64,000 nucleotides of DNA from Blepharisma stoltei. Taxonomy: Eukaryota > Ciliophora > Heterotrichea > Heterotrichida > Blepharismidae. Position numbers and translations under genes: made by a program. Location of the stretch: assembly GCA_914767885.1 (NCBI GenBank), contig CAJZBQ010000037.1, forward strand, positions 124,001-188,000, read 5' to 3'. Shown here piece by piece: positions 10,801 to 25,800 of the stretch (the first letter of the stretch is position 1; each line of letters begins with the position of its first letter). A model generated the notes under the pieces. The model was given only the letters and a program-made list of their open reading frames with translations. It did no database searches and had not been told where the DNA came from.

Positions 10801-13800
10801 ACAGTATGTGTCAGGACAATGCACATGCCCTGCAGGAAAAGAGTTTAATGGATTAGTGTGCTCCATTTGTGGCACTTTTTGCAAAGGTTGTGCATCTGAT
10901 ACTTTGGTTTGTACAGAATGTATTGATAGCTCAAGAATGCAATTTGGTGCATCAGATAATAAAATCTGTGAGTGTAAAGGGTCAAGCCAAACTAAAACTG
11001 TGACTGGCTGTGAATGTGCCATTGGAAAATACTTTACAAACAACGACTGCGCTCCATGCGGGTCACTTTGTGCTACCTGTGCAGATACCACTGGAATTTG
11101 TAGCTCTTGCAAAGATGCCACTATGACAAAAAGTGATGATAATTTAAGTTGCAAATGTAAGCCGGGTCTTCAGCTTGATGCTCAAGCAGGCACTTGTAAA
11201 TGCAGTTCAGGCTACTACTTTGATGGTAACACCTGCCAGCCTTGCGGAACTCACTGTTCTGTTTGCGACTCAACTAGATGCTCTGTGTGTGATAGTATTA
11301 GCCATCTTATAGTTGATCCTTCAAACAGCAGCAACTGTATTTGTGAAAACAGCTATTATTGGATTGTGGCAAATAATGACTGTGAGCAATGCCCTGAAGG
11401 AACTTACTATGACAGAAGCAAATGCTCTAGCTGCTCTACTAACTGTAAAGCCTGCGATAATTTTACTGGGAAATGCAATACTTGTGTTGGCGGAGATAGA
11501 ATGGAATACGATCCTTTACTCCTTCCTCCACGAGCGAATACAAAAATTAGGTTCGCCACTGAGGATTAAAAATTTATATAGAAATTTTATAATAATTTTT
11601 TTAAAAAATTCACATTTCCGAAAATAGAAAGCTTAAATAATTTAATTTGTAAAATTAATGTTTAAAATGTAATTTGTTTAAAATTTGAACAGATTTCGCT
11701 TGGTGTATCATTATAATAAATTGTTTATATATCAAAATTTGTTATAAATTATTTTTATATTAATTTTTTTTTTAGGGCTTAGCCCAAAAATTAAGGATTT
11801 TCCAATGGCTTTGTTAAATAGCAGAGGAAAGGGGGTTAGATAATACAGCTTGCAGATGCAAAGGAACCCAGACTCTTAGCGGATTGACTTGCACTTGTGG
11901 ACAAGGAAAGTATTTTATTAACGGTGATTGTGCTGAATGTTTAGACTTATGTAAGTCTTGTAAAGACAATACTGGCGAATGCACAATGTGCAACGATCAT
12001 ACTCAAGCCACAATGACATTTGATACTAATGATAACAGAAAGTGTAAATGCAGAGGAGACCAAGTCGCAGTTTCAGGACAATGTACATGTCCTGCAGGAC
12101 AAGAGTTTAACGGATCAATGTGCTCCGTTTGTGGCCATTTTTGCAAAGTTTGTACAGCTGAAACTTTGGTTTGTACTGAATGCATCGATAGCTCCAGAAT
12201 GCAATTTGGTTCATCAGATAATAAAATCTGTGAGTGTAAAGGATCAAGCCAAACTACAACAGCTAATGGTTGTATATGCGATGCTGGAAAATACTTTAAA
12301 AACAATGACTGCGTTTCATGCGGGTCACTTTGTGCTGCCTGCGCAGATACCACTGGAATTTGCAGCTCTTGCTTTGAGGATACTATGACAAAAAGTGATG
12401 ACAATTTAAGTTGCAAATGCAAACCAGGTCTTCAGTATGATGCTGAAGCATACACTTGTTTTTGCACTTCAGGCTACTTTGACGGTAACACCTGTCAGCT
12501 TTGTGGAACTCACTGTTCTGATTGTGACTCAAATGGATGTTCTATGTGTAAGGCTATCGACCATCTTATAGTTGATCCATCTAACCGCAAAAACTGTATT
12601 TGTGAGAGTGGATATTATTGGATTGTGGCAAATAATGACTGTGAGCAATGCCCTGAAGGAACTTACTATGACGGAAGCAAATGCTCTAGCTGTTCTACTA
12701 ACTGTAAAGCCTGCGATAATTTTACTGGGAAATGCAATACTTGCGTTGGCGGAGATAGAATGGAATTTCATCCTACGGATGACAAAGCTTGCAGATGCAA
12801 AGGAACTCAAATTCTTAGCGGGCTGACTTGCTCTTGCAGCTCAGGGTCTTATTTTGATAACCTCACTTGCTCTCCATGCTCTGACTTATGCAGTGTCTGC
12901 ACAGATTTGACAGGAGAGTGCACAAAATGCAAAGATTTATCTTTAATGACAATCGACCCACAAAACAATAAAAACTGTAAATGCAAGCATTCAGACCTAA
13001 CAGTCGTATCAGGTCAGTGTGTCTGCACTGGAGGCAAACAATGGAACGGATCTGAATGCACTCTTTGTGGAAACTTCTGTAAAACTTGCGATTTAGGAAA
13101 CAATGTCTGCACTGCGTGTATAGACAGCAAAAGAATGGACCCAGTAAGCAGCAGTGTTACTTGTAAATGCAAAGCTGGCTTTATAACCTCAACAACTGGC
13201 TGCACTTGTGCTGCAAGCTCTTACTATGACAACTCATCATGCTTTACTTGTGGAGATTTATGTACTTCTTGTGCAGATATTTCGGGCGATTGTACTGCTT
13301 GCAAAGACAGCACTATGGAATTCCATCCTACTAATAAGAAAATCTGTAGATGCAAAGGAACTCAGCAGTATAGCACTGTGCTAAACACTTGTTCATGCCC
13401 AATTGGATATTTTGACGGCTCGACTTGTCAGAGCTGCACAACTCTTTGCTTAACTTGTGATTCAGCTAAGTGTTTAACTTGCCAAAATATTCCCCATCTT
13501 GTGGTTGACAACCAAAATTCTAACCTTTATCTGTGAGTGAGCAAAAAACACTAAAAATCCCTATTTTGGGAAAAAAAATTATAATAATTAATTTTACTTA
13601 ATTTAAACAGCTAGCATTTTAAACATAAATTTGCAAATTTAATAAATTTTTACTTTTGTGAATTGGGATTATCTTGGGTGCCAAAAAAACTTTAAAATTT
13701 TTATATCTAAATTGTAAAAAACATACTCCATGAGTGGGAAAATTGTTTTAGCTTACTTATAGACGTGGGAGAGTAAAGACTGCGTCTGTGCTAGTGGCTA

Positions 13801-16800
13801 TAACTGGATTACAGCAGCGGGTAGTTGTGAGCAATGCTCTGTTGGAACTTACTACGATGGCAACAAATGTGCTAGCTGCTCGGCTATGTGTGCTACTTGC
13901 TCTGGGTTGACTGGCACTTGCGATACTTGTAAAGACCCTGCTAGGATGGATCTTAGTGGAGCCACATGCATTTGTAAAGGAAATCAAAAGTTAGCGGGAT
14001 CAACATGCTTTTGTGATGCAGGGTACTATTTTGATGGAGATACATGCGTTAAATGCTCAAACTTATGCAGTGCTTGCAATGATTATACCGGAGTATGCAC
14101 AACATGTAAGGATTCGAAAATGACATTCGACTCAAACGACAACAAAAACTGTAAATGTATTGGAGATCAGATTCTTAGTGGGGAGACTTGCACCTGCCCT
14201 AGCAACCAACAATTCAACGGAGATGGGTGCTCTGCTTGCGGCGAATTCTGTAGTACTTGTGATGTTAATGCTAAAATCTGTAGCATTTGTATAGATGGAA
14301 ATAAGATGTCACCTGTGAGTGGTACTGTAACTTGTGCCTGCAAAGGGAATCAAATAAAAGCAAACACTGGCTGCACTTGTCCATCAGGCTCTTACTTTGA
14401 CAGCACAACTTGTTCGACCTGCGGCGATTTCTGCACTACATGCACAGATTTATCAGGTGCATGCACTGTCTGTAAAAATGATAAAATGGAAGTTAGCCCT
14501 AGTAATCCGAAAGTTTGTAGATGTAAAGGAACTCAACAGTACAATCCCTTAACATCCTCTTGCTACTGTCCCACAGGATATTACGATGGCTCGACTTGTC
14601 AGAGCTGCACAACTCTTTGCTCAACCTGTGAGTCGACCAAGTGTTTAACTTGTCAAGGTATTGCCAACCTTATAGTAGATCCTCAAAACCCAACTAATTG
14701 TGTCTGTGCCAGTGGCTACAATTGGATAACAGCAGAGGGCACTTGTCAGCAATGCTCTGTTGGAACTTACTACGATGGCAACAAATGTGCTAGCTGCGCT
14801 GCTACGTGTGCTACTTGCTCTGGGCTAACTGGTACTTGCAATACTTGCAAAGACACTGTTAGGATGGATCTTAGTGGAGCCACATGCATTTGCAAAGGAA
14901 CCCAAAAACTAACTGAATCAGCATGTTCTTGCGATGCAGGGTACTACTTTGATGGATCTACTTGTGTTCAATGCTCAAGCCTGTGCGCTTCTTGCTCCGA
15001 TTACACTGGTGAATGCAAATCTTGCAAAGATTCGAAAATGACATTTGACCCTGCCAATAAGAAGAGCTGTATATGTATCGGAGATCAGACTCTTGACAAT
15101 GGAGTATGCACTTGCCCTATCGGTCAACAATTTAATGGTGTCAAATGTTCTGAGTGCGGAACATTTTGCAATTCCTGCAATGTTTCAGGAAAAATATGTA
15201 ACATTTGTGTTGATTCTGCAAAGATGCTTGCAACTGCCGGAACTACTACTTGTTCATGCAAAGGCGACCAAACTGCAACAGTAAGCGGCTGTTCCTGTCC
15301 TACTGGATTTTACTTTAAAGACTCAAAATGCACTCAATGCGGCAGCTTATGTGCTTTATGTGCAGATACAACAGGAATTTGTAGCACCTGCAAGAACGAT
15401 TCTACAATGGAAGTAAACCCTGACGACACCACAACTTGCAGATGTAAAGGAACCCAGCAATACAGCAACGCATTATCGGCTTGTACTTGCCCTGTTGGCT
15501 ATTTTGATAACGGCACCTGTAAGAGCTGTACAACTCTTTGCTCGACCTGTGACTCAACCAAGTGTTTAACTTGCCAATCCATTGCCCATCTTGTAGTTGA
15601 CACCCAAAACCCTAAAAACTGTGTCTGTGCTGGCGGGTACAACTGGATTACCGCTAAAAGCATTTGTGAACAATGCTCTGCAGAGACCTATTACGATGGC
15701 AACAAGTGTGCAAGCTGTGGGACTAATTGCGCAACTTGTTACGACGGTACTGGAATTTGCAAAACCTGTAAGAGCTCAAGAATGGAAAAAGGAGGTGACC
15801 CCACTAAATGCATTTGCAAAGGAACTCAAAAGATAAGTGGATCAACATGCTCTTGTGATGCAGGGTACTACTTTGATGGAGATACATGTGTTCAATGCTC
15901 AGATTTATGCAATACTTGCGAAGATTATACTGGAGTATGTAAAACATGTAAAGACTCGAAATTAATGACATTCGACTCAAACGATAATAAAAAATGCAAA
16001 TGTATTGGAGATCAGACTCTTAGTGGAGATACTTGCACCTGCCTTAACAACCAACAATTCAACGGATATGTATGCTCTACTTGCGGTGAATTTTGTAATA
16101 CTTGTGATGTTAATGCTAACTCCTTCATTCTAAGCGAGGAAAAACATTTTGAATAAGGGAACTTTTTTTAAAACAGTAAAACTGGAAATGATTTGTAATT
16201 GTTTTGCCAGGTGTGTTATTTTTTTCCCAAAAAATAGAGGGAGTTTTCTGATGATTTCCTCACCTGTGGAAGAGGGGTAGTAAGGTATGCAGCACTTGTA
16301 TAGATGGAAATAAGATGTCACCTGTGAGTGGTACTGTAACTTGTGCCTGCAAAGGGAATCAAATAAAAACAAACACCGGCTGCACTTGTCCGTCAGGCTC
16401 TTACTTTGACAGCACAACTTGTTCGACCTGCGGCGATTTCTGCACTACATGTACAGATACATCAGGTGCATGTACTGTCTGTAAAAATGATAAAATGGAA
16501 GTTAACCCTAGTAATCCGAAAGTTTGTAGATGTAAAGGAACTCAACAGTACAATCCCTTAACATCCTCTTGCTACTGTCCTACTGGATATTACGATGGCT
16601 CGACTTGTCAGAGCTGCACAACTCTTTGCTCAACCTGTGACTCGACCAAGTGTTTAACTTGTCAAGGTATTGCCAATCTTATAGTAGACCCTCAAAACCC
16701 AACTAACTGTGTCTGTGCCAGTGGCTACAATTGGATTACAGCAGAGGGCACTTGTCAGCAATGCTCTGTTGGAACTTACTACGATGGCAACAAATGTGCT

Positions 16801-19800
16801 AGCTGCGCTGCTAATTGTGCAAGCTGTTATAACGGGTCTGGCACTTGTAATACTTGCAAAGACCCTGCTAAGATGGATCTTAGTGGAATCACATGCATTT
16901 GTAAAGGAACCCAAAAGCTAACTGGATCAACATGTTCTTGTGATGCAGGGTACTACTTTGATGGATCTACTTGTGTGCAATGCTCAAACTTATGCTCCTC
17001 TTGCTCCGATTACACTGGTGAATGCAAATCTTGCAATGATTCGAAAATGACTATTGATCCAGCCAATAAGAAGAACTGTATATGTATCGGAGATCAGGTA
17101 CTTAACAATAATATGTGTACATGCCCTGCAAGTAAACAATTTAACGGCTCTGGATGTTCTGATTGCGGGACTTTCTGTTCAACTTGCATTGTTAGCTCTA
17201 ATACCTGCAACACTTGTATAGATGGAAATAAGATGTCTCCTGTAAGCAGCACTGTAACTTGTGCCTGCAAAGGGAATCAAATATCAACAAATGCCGGTTG
17301 CAGTTGCCCTTCAGGCTCTTACTTTGATAGCTCAACTTGCTCAACTTGCGGCGATTTATGCACTACATGCACAGATACATCAGGTGTATGCACTGCCTGT
17401 AAGGATAGTAAAATGGAAGTGGATCCTAGTAATCAGAAAGTTTGTAGATGCAAAGGAACTCAAAAATATAGCTACGCGCTATCCTCTTGCTACTGTCCTA
17501 CTGGATATTACGATGGTTCAACTTGCCAGAGCTGCACAACTCTTTGCTCAACCTGCGACTCGACTAAGTGTTTAACTTGCCAAAGTATTGCAAACCTTAT
17601 AGTAGACCCTCAAAACCCAACTAACTGTGTCTGTGCCAGCGGCTATAACTGGATTACCGCTAAAAGTACTTGCGAACCATGCCTTGTTGGTAGTTATTAT
17701 GATGGCAACAAATGTGCTACCTGCTCAGATAATTGTGCAAGCTGTTACGATAGAACTGGTTTCTGTAAAGTATGCAACTCAAGATTTACTCCAAGTACTG
17801 TCGACCCAACTAAATGCATTTGTAAAGGAACTCAAAAGATAGCCGGATCAACATGCTCTTGTGATGCAGGGTACTACTTTGATGGAGATACATGTGTTCA
17901 ATGCTCAGATTTATGCAGCACTTGTGAAGATTATACTGGAGTATGTAAAACTTGTAAAGACTCGAAATTAATGACATTCGACTCAAACGATAATAAAAAA
18001 TGCAAATGTATTGGAGATCAGATTCTTAGTGGAGATACTTGCACCTGCCCTAGCAACCAACAATTCAACGGAGATGAGTGCTCTGTTTGCGGTGTATTTT
18101 GTAGTACTTGTGATGTTAATGGTCAAGTCTGCAGCACTTGTTTAGATGGAGATAAGATGTCACCTGTGAGTGGTACTGTAACTTGTGCCTGCAAAGGGAA
18201 TCAAATACCAGCAAACACTGGCTGTACTTGCCCTTCAGGCTCTTACTTTGACAGCTCAACTTGCTCGACTTGCGGCGATTTCTGCACTACATGCACAGAT
18301 ACATCTGGTGTCTGCACTGCCTGTAAAGATAGTAAAATGGAGGTGGACCCTGTAAATTCATACGACACCTAGTCCACAACGACTATTTTTTAATAAATAT
18401 TTTTGGTTATTTTTTTTATTTTGGGGTTTTAACCTATATTTTTTTTACAGAACTATCATTTTTTTGACTTTTTTTTAACCTATCTCTTTAGACTATATTT
18501 CTGACATTTTATGGTCATTTGCTTTAGAAATGATTCCATATTGATTATCGCGGCTATTTTCAATCCATTTTATTTTAATGTATATGCAGTAGTAGTTACA
18601 TTATAAATTTTTTAGCATTAAACAAGAGGCAAAAAAAGTAGGCTAAGCAAAATAGGCACAAAAAAGTTTTATGTGTAGGTGTCGTGCGAAAGAATCATGG
18701 ACCCTGCTAATACAAAAGCTTGCAGATGTAAAGGAACTCAGAAATATAGCTACACGCTATCTTCTTGCTATTGTCCAACTGGATACTTCGATGGCTCAAC
18801 TTGTCAGAGCTGCACAGCTCTTTGCTCGATCTGTGACTCGGCCAAATGTTTAACTTGCCAGTCTATTGCAAACCTTGTAGTCGACACCCAAAACCCTAAA
18901 AACTGTGTCTGTGCAGTAGGCTATAATTGGATTACTGCAAGCAGCTCCTGTAATCAATGCTCTGTTGGAACTTACTACGATGGAAACAAATGTGCTGACT
19001 GTTCAGATAATTGTGCAAGTTGTTATAACGGCAGTGGATTTTGCGCTGTCTGCAAAGACTCAAGAATGATGATAAGCACCAGCGACCCAACAAAATGCAT
19101 CTGCAAAGGAAACCAAAAATTAACTGGATCAGTATGCTCTTGCGATTCAGGCTACTACTTTGATGGCTCAAATTGTGTCCAATGCTCAAGCTTATGCACA
19201 TCTTGCTCTGATTACACTGGAGAATGTCTTTCATGCAAAGATTCTACAATGACTATTGATCCAGCCAATAAGAAAAACTGTATTTGTATTGGAGACCAAA
19301 TTCTTGATGGTAACAACGCATGCACTTGTCTTGGAACTCAGCAATTCAATGGCGCTATATGTTCTGATTGTGGAACCTTCTGTACGACTTGCAATGTAAA
19401 TCAAAATGTATGTAGTGTCTGCTTGGGAAACAGAATGGAGCCAGTAAGCAACACCGTTACTTGTGCTTGTAAAGGAAATCAGCTAGTCTCAGCCTCTGAC
19501 TGCAGTTGTAAATCAGGCTTTTACTTTGACAGCACAACATGTTTGGCTTGTGGCACTTTTTGCACGACTTGTGAGGACTTAACTGGAAAATGCAATACAT
19601 GTAGCTCTGCAACTATGGAAGTAAGCGACAGTGATCCAAAAACTTGTAAATGCAAAGGAAATCAAGTATATAGCAGCGTTTTATCCTCTTGCTACTGTCC
19701 TACTGGATACTTCGATGGCTCGACTTGTCAGAGCTGCACAACTCTTTGCTCGACCTGTGACTCAGCCAAATGTTTAACTTGTCAGTCTATTGCAAACCTT

Positions 19801-22800
19801 ATAGTAGACCCTCAAAACCTAACTAAATGTGTCTGTGCAGCAGGCTATAACTGGATTACCGCAACCAGCAGCTGTGAGGTATGCGAAACTGGAACTTACT
19901 TTGATGGAAACAAATGTGCTAGCTGCACAACGAATTGTGCAAGTTGTTATTACGGCACTGGATTCTGTGCTTTATGCAAAGACGTCAGAATGACAATAAA
20001 TACAAATGACTTGACGAGCTGCATCTGCAAAGGAAACCAAAAGATTAGTGGATCTACATGCTACTGCGATTCAGGCTACTACTTTGATGGCTCAAATTGT
20101 GTCCAATGCTCAAGCTTATGCACATCTTGCTCTGATTACACTGGAGAATGTCTTTCTTGCAAAGGTTCGAAAATGACTATTGATCCAGCCAATAAGAAAA
20201 ACTGTATTTGTATTGGAGACCAAATTCTTGACGGTAACAACGCATGCACTTGTTCTGGAACTAAACAGTTTAATGGCAAGGAATGCGTGGACTGCGGATA
20301 TTTCTGTAGCACTTGTGATGTATCTGGAAATACATGTAATACCTGTATTGACTCAGTCAGAATGGAACAAGTAAGTAACACTCTTACCTGCCAATGCAAA
20401 GGAAACCAAACGAAAAATATTGGCTCTTGCACTTGTCCTTCAGGCAACTATTTCGACAATTCAAATTGTGAAGCTTGTGGCGATTTATGTGCTGCATGCG
20501 ATGACTCAACTGGAAAATGCAATACATGTATAAACACTGCAACTATGGAAATAAGCAGCACTGATTCAAAGACTTGTAAATGCAAAGGAACTCAGCAATA
20601 TAGCAGTTTAACGAAATCTTGTTCCTGCACTTTAGGCTACTTCGATGGCTCAACTTGTCAGAGCTGCACAACTCTTTGTTCTTCTTGCAATGCAATTAAG
20701 TGTTTAGCTTGTCTAAGTATTACCAATCTTGAAGTAGATCCTACCAACCCAACAACTTGTCATTGCGCCGCTGGATATAACTGGATCACTGCGACTAGCA
20801 CTTGCGAGCAATGCCAAACTGGAACTTATTATGATGGAGATAAATGCGCTCCTTGCTCTACTAACTGTGCAAAATGCTATAATGGCTCTGGAATCTGCAG
20901 CGTCTGCGTAGATACAAGAATGGATATTAGCTTAAATGATTTGACTAGTTGTGCATGTAGAGGAAACCAAAAGATCAGCGGATCCACATGTTCTTGCGAC
21001 TCAGGCTATTACTTTGATGGTTCCAATTGCGTGAAATGCTCTGACTTGTGCGCTACTTGCCTTGATTACACTGGAATTTGTACAGCATGCAAGGATTCTG
21101 CGAAGATGACCTTTGATACAGCAAACAAGAAGAATTGCAAGTGCATTGGAGATCAAGTACTTACTCCTCCTGTCCGTGAGCGAAAACAAACCATTAGAAA
21201 AATCTTTATTTTTTAATAGCAAAATTTTTTATGGAAATATTTTTTGATATATAGCACAAGCCTCATTTTAGATCTCTGAGGACAATTACTTTTAATAGAA
21301 TATTATAATTTTAAATTAAGGAAAAATCTGAAAAGTCAATTTTAGAATTGACAAATAGGATGCATATAATGACATTTTTAAAATGAATTTTGACTTTTTA
21401 GGAATTTTAAACTGAGTTTTTCTTTGAATGGCATTTTTCTAAAAAATCTATAGGGAGCACTCGCTATATAAGTGATAATTAGTTTAATGAATTGTCTAGC
21501 TAATTCTGTTTAATTTAAAACAAATTGCGTTTTAAAAATAAATTTTACACATTAAATTAATATTTGCTTTCCAATTTTTGCGAAGTGGAATTTTTTTAAA
21601 TTTCGAAAAAAAAACTATAAAATTAAATATAAATTTTTTTAAAAAAAAAATAACCCCCTGTGTGAGTGAACAAAAATTTTTTTTTCATTCAAGGAGGGGG
21701 AGTTAGCAACAATGTATGTACTTGCACTGGAAATAAACAATTCAATGGCTCTGGGTGCTCTGATTGCGGAACGTTCTGCTCCGCTTGCAATGTAAACACG
21801 AAGATCTGCAACACTTGTATTGATACAGTTAAAATGACAGCAGTTTCTGGCACAGTAACTTGCACATGCAAATCTGGTCAGCAAGTCACAGCGACAGGCT
21901 GCATTTGTGCTTCAGGATCATATTTCGACACTACAACGTGTTCAGCCTGTGGTAACTTATGTGCTACATGTGCTGAAACAACTGGGCAATGTTTAACATG
22001 CAAAAACTCGGTAACTATGGAATTCGGCACTGATCCAAAGACTTGCAAATGTAAAGGCACTCAGCAGTACAACAGTGAAACAGCTTTATGTTACTGCGCT
22101 TCAGGTTACTTCGATGGCTCAACTTGTCAGAGTTGCTCTGCCCTTTGCTCTACATGCGATTCTAGTAAGTGCTTAACTTGTCAAAATATTGCTAACCTTG
22201 AAGTTGATCTTACGAACCCTAAGACTTGCCATTGTGCGGCTAGCTATAAATGGATAGTAGCAACTAGTACCTGTGAGCAATGCGCTACCGGAACTTATTA
22301 TGATGGGAGCCAATGTACTTCCTGCTCTACCAATTGCGCAAGCTGCTTTGATGGGCTTGGAATATGCGGGAAATGCACTGATTCAAGAATGACACCAAAC
22401 CTACTTGACTTAACTAAATGCATTTGTAAAGGAAACCAAATTGCCAGTGGATCAACATGCACCTGTGACTCAGGGTTCTACTTCAATGGCGAAAATTGTG
22501 TGCAATGCTCCAGCTTATGCAGCTCTTGTTTAGATTACTCTGGGCAGTGCACATCGTGCAAAAATTCTCAAACAATGATATTCGACCCAGACAGCAATAA
22601 AGCTTGTAAATGCATAGGTGATCAGTACCTTAGCAATGGTGTATGCGCTTGTGATGCTGGCAAACAATTTAATGGTGAAATTTGCTCTACCTGCGGTAAA
22701 TTTTGTAAAACTTGCAATGTCGCAGCAAATTCCTGTAGCGCCTGCATAAATGATAGCACAATGACAACAGTTGCTAGCACGTTAACTTGCTCATGTAGAC

Positions 22801-25800
22801 CTCGTCTAAATACCATAGCAACAGGCTGCACCTGCAATTCAAACTTTTACTTTGACGGCTCCACATGTTCTGCCTGTGGAGGTTTATGCGATACTTGCAC
22901 TGATATCTCTGGAAAATGTAACGCATGCAAAAATATGGCAAATATGGAATTCACTGCTGATCAAAAGAATTGCAGATGTAAAGGCACTCAACTGTACAGC
23001 GTGTCAAAAGCTTTATGCTACTGCGCTTCAGGTTACTTCGATGGCTCTACTTGCCAGAGGTGTTCTGCCCTTTGCTCAACTTGTAATTCTGCTACGTGCT
23101 TAACTTGTCAAGCCATCGACAATCTTGTAGTTGACTCCACGAATCCAAAAACTTGCAAATGTGCCAGCGGATACAAATGGATTGTAGAAGGTAACACCAG
23201 CATCTGCGGGAAATGTTTAGCTGGCACTTATTATGATGGAACCAAATGCTCTAGCTGTTCAACCAACTGTGCTACATGTTATGAAGGAGCTGGACTATGT
23301 GAAACCTGCAGTGACTCTTTGAGAATGCAAAAGAATCCAAGTGACTTAAGTAAATGTATTTGCAAAGGAAACCAAAAGGTCACTGGATCAACATGCACTT
23401 GCGATGCAGGCTACTATTTTGATGGTGACAATTGTGTCCAATGTTCAGACTTATGCAAAACCTGCAAAGATTACACTGGTGAGTGTCAGGGGTGTATTGA
23501 TTCAAGTAAGATGATAATTGACACAGCAAATAAGAAAAACTGTAAATGCATAGGCGATCAAACTCTTTCTAATAAGCAATGCATTTGTTCAGGAACTAAG
23601 CTTTAACTTAATTATTCGGTGTTTAAAGTGTCTAGTGCAGCAACCCTAAAAAGGGCTTTTAGCTAAACTAATGACATCACGGAGCCATCTTGGAATCGCG
23701 GTGGTCAGCCCAACCGGCCAAGCCTTCTATCAACGCTTCGTCTCCAGCCGCCGCACATCTCACCCGGCGCGTTGCCGTTGCTCTGCCCTGCCTCAGCTCC
23801 TACGCGTGTTCCGCCTAAGGGTCATCCTCCCTTGGGGATGTGTTGAGAGGTAAAACTCCGAGCCTCTTGAATGCATTGAGGAGCTGTTCCTTTGGCTATC
23901 CCAAAAGTTAAACAGCTATTGCTGTGCAGAAGTTCTCGAGAGAAAACCAACCCCATAAATAAAATTCAATGAGGGAGAAAAATTAGCAGAGCTAATTTCT
24001 CGAACCTAATGCCATTTTATTTATGTTCAGGAACTAACTCCCCCCCCCCCCCTCCGTGAGCGAACAAAACCATTAGAAAAATCGCCATTTTTTGACCAAA
24101 AACCCACCCTCCGTGAGTGAACAAAAATTTTTTTAATAGAAAAAATTTTAATGGAAAAAAATTTTGATATATAAGTGATAATTAGTATAATGAAATCTAG
24201 AGCTAATTCTGTTTAATTTTAAACAAATTGCGTTTTTTAAAACATAAATTTTGCAAATTAAATTAATATTTGGTTCCCAATTTTTGCAAATTAGGATTTT
24301 TTTAAATTTCGAAAAAAAATATTTTTTATAAAATTTATATATAAATTTTTTTTAAAAAAAAAAAATTAACCCCCCTCCGTGAGCGAACAAAAATTTTTTT
24401 GTTCGCTCACGGAGGGGGGGGGGAGTAAGCAATTCAACGGTTCTGTATGCTCTGATTGCGGCTATTTCTGCAGCACTTGTAACACTGGAACTAAGACATG
24501 CTTAACTTGTGTTGATTCTAGGAGAATGTCACCAGTCAGCGGCACCACTACTTGTGCATGCAAGTCAGGCCAAATTACAAATCTTAACTCTTGCTCCTGT
24601 ACCTCTGGCTCTTACTTTGATGACACAACATGTCCTAGCTGCCAAAACAAATGTGTAAGCTGTAAAAGCTTGTGTGCTACCTGCGATGATTACACTGGAA
24701 ATTGTCAAACTTGTAAAGACACTGAAAGAATGGATCCTGACCCAGCAGATAAAACAAATTGCAAATGTAGAGGAACCCAACAGCTTGTCATTGCAACCTC
24801 TAGTTGCATCTGTGCAGCAGGTACCTATTATAATGGAGCTACATGTCTTAAATGCGGAGATCGTTGTGCCACATGTGAGGACTACACTGGAAATTGCAAG
24901 ACTTGCCTTGATCCTTCCAGAATGGACCTTTCTGATAAGATTTGCCAATGCAAAGGAAGCCAGCAATCAAATCCTGACGCATGTTCTTGTCTTTCAATGG
25001 AATACTTTGACGGATCAACTTGTCAATCTTGTGGCAAAAACTGTAAGACTTGCAAAGATACGACTGCAGAATGCACGACATGTTATAGTAATTATGCCCT
25101 TGAACAAATAGCTCTCCCATTAGTATGTTCTTGTCCTGCTAAAACCTATGATGTCATTTCAGGCTGCAATCCTTGTGGAACAATGTGTGCTTCTTGTTTG
25201 AATGCAGGAGTTTGTTCAACTTGCAACGATAATACAGCTCAAGAACTAGACCAAAATAATAACCAGAACTGTAAATGTAAAGCTGCTAACTACTATGATG
25301 GCACAACCTGCAAGAGCTGTGGAACTTACTGTGCTGCATGTGAAGCAACCAAATGTACTCAATGTGTGGACACAGATAATATGATTTACAATGCTATTAA
25401 CGCTCGCAACTGTGAATGCAAACTCGGAATGTACTATGACGCTAATTCAGGCAAATGCGTCAGTTGTATGGATAAATGCAATGTTTGTAGCAGTGGCACA
25501 AGCTGTACTACTTGTGAAAGCGGATATTATTTCGATGTGCCTACGTCTAGCTGTAAAGTGACTACATGTGACTCTGGAACTTATTATGATGAAAACTCAT
25601 GTAAAGCATGTACTGCTCCTTGTTTGGATTGCTCGAGCTCAACTTTCTGTTATACTTGTATTACAGCTGACTTTTCAATTGACGCCAGAGCTGGAACTTG
25701 TAACTGTGTGGCTGGTAAATATTATAGGTCTTCTAGTAAGACTTGTGAGCTCTGTGGACAATACTGCTCAACTTGTACAGGAGCAGCTGATTTCTGCTCA

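Noticed and set aside
5319-12422. Long minus-strand ORFs opposite the Cys-rich gene (for example 5644-5946, 9577-10,020, 10,657-11,154, 12,003-12,422)
   Set aside because: They mirror the repeat period of the plus-strand gene, have Gln/His/Leu-rich compositions typical of antisense reading through Cys codons, and no independent features.
23671-23853. 60-codon ORF in the GC-rich block
   Set aside because: Inside the retroelement inserted in the giant gene; not part of its frame.
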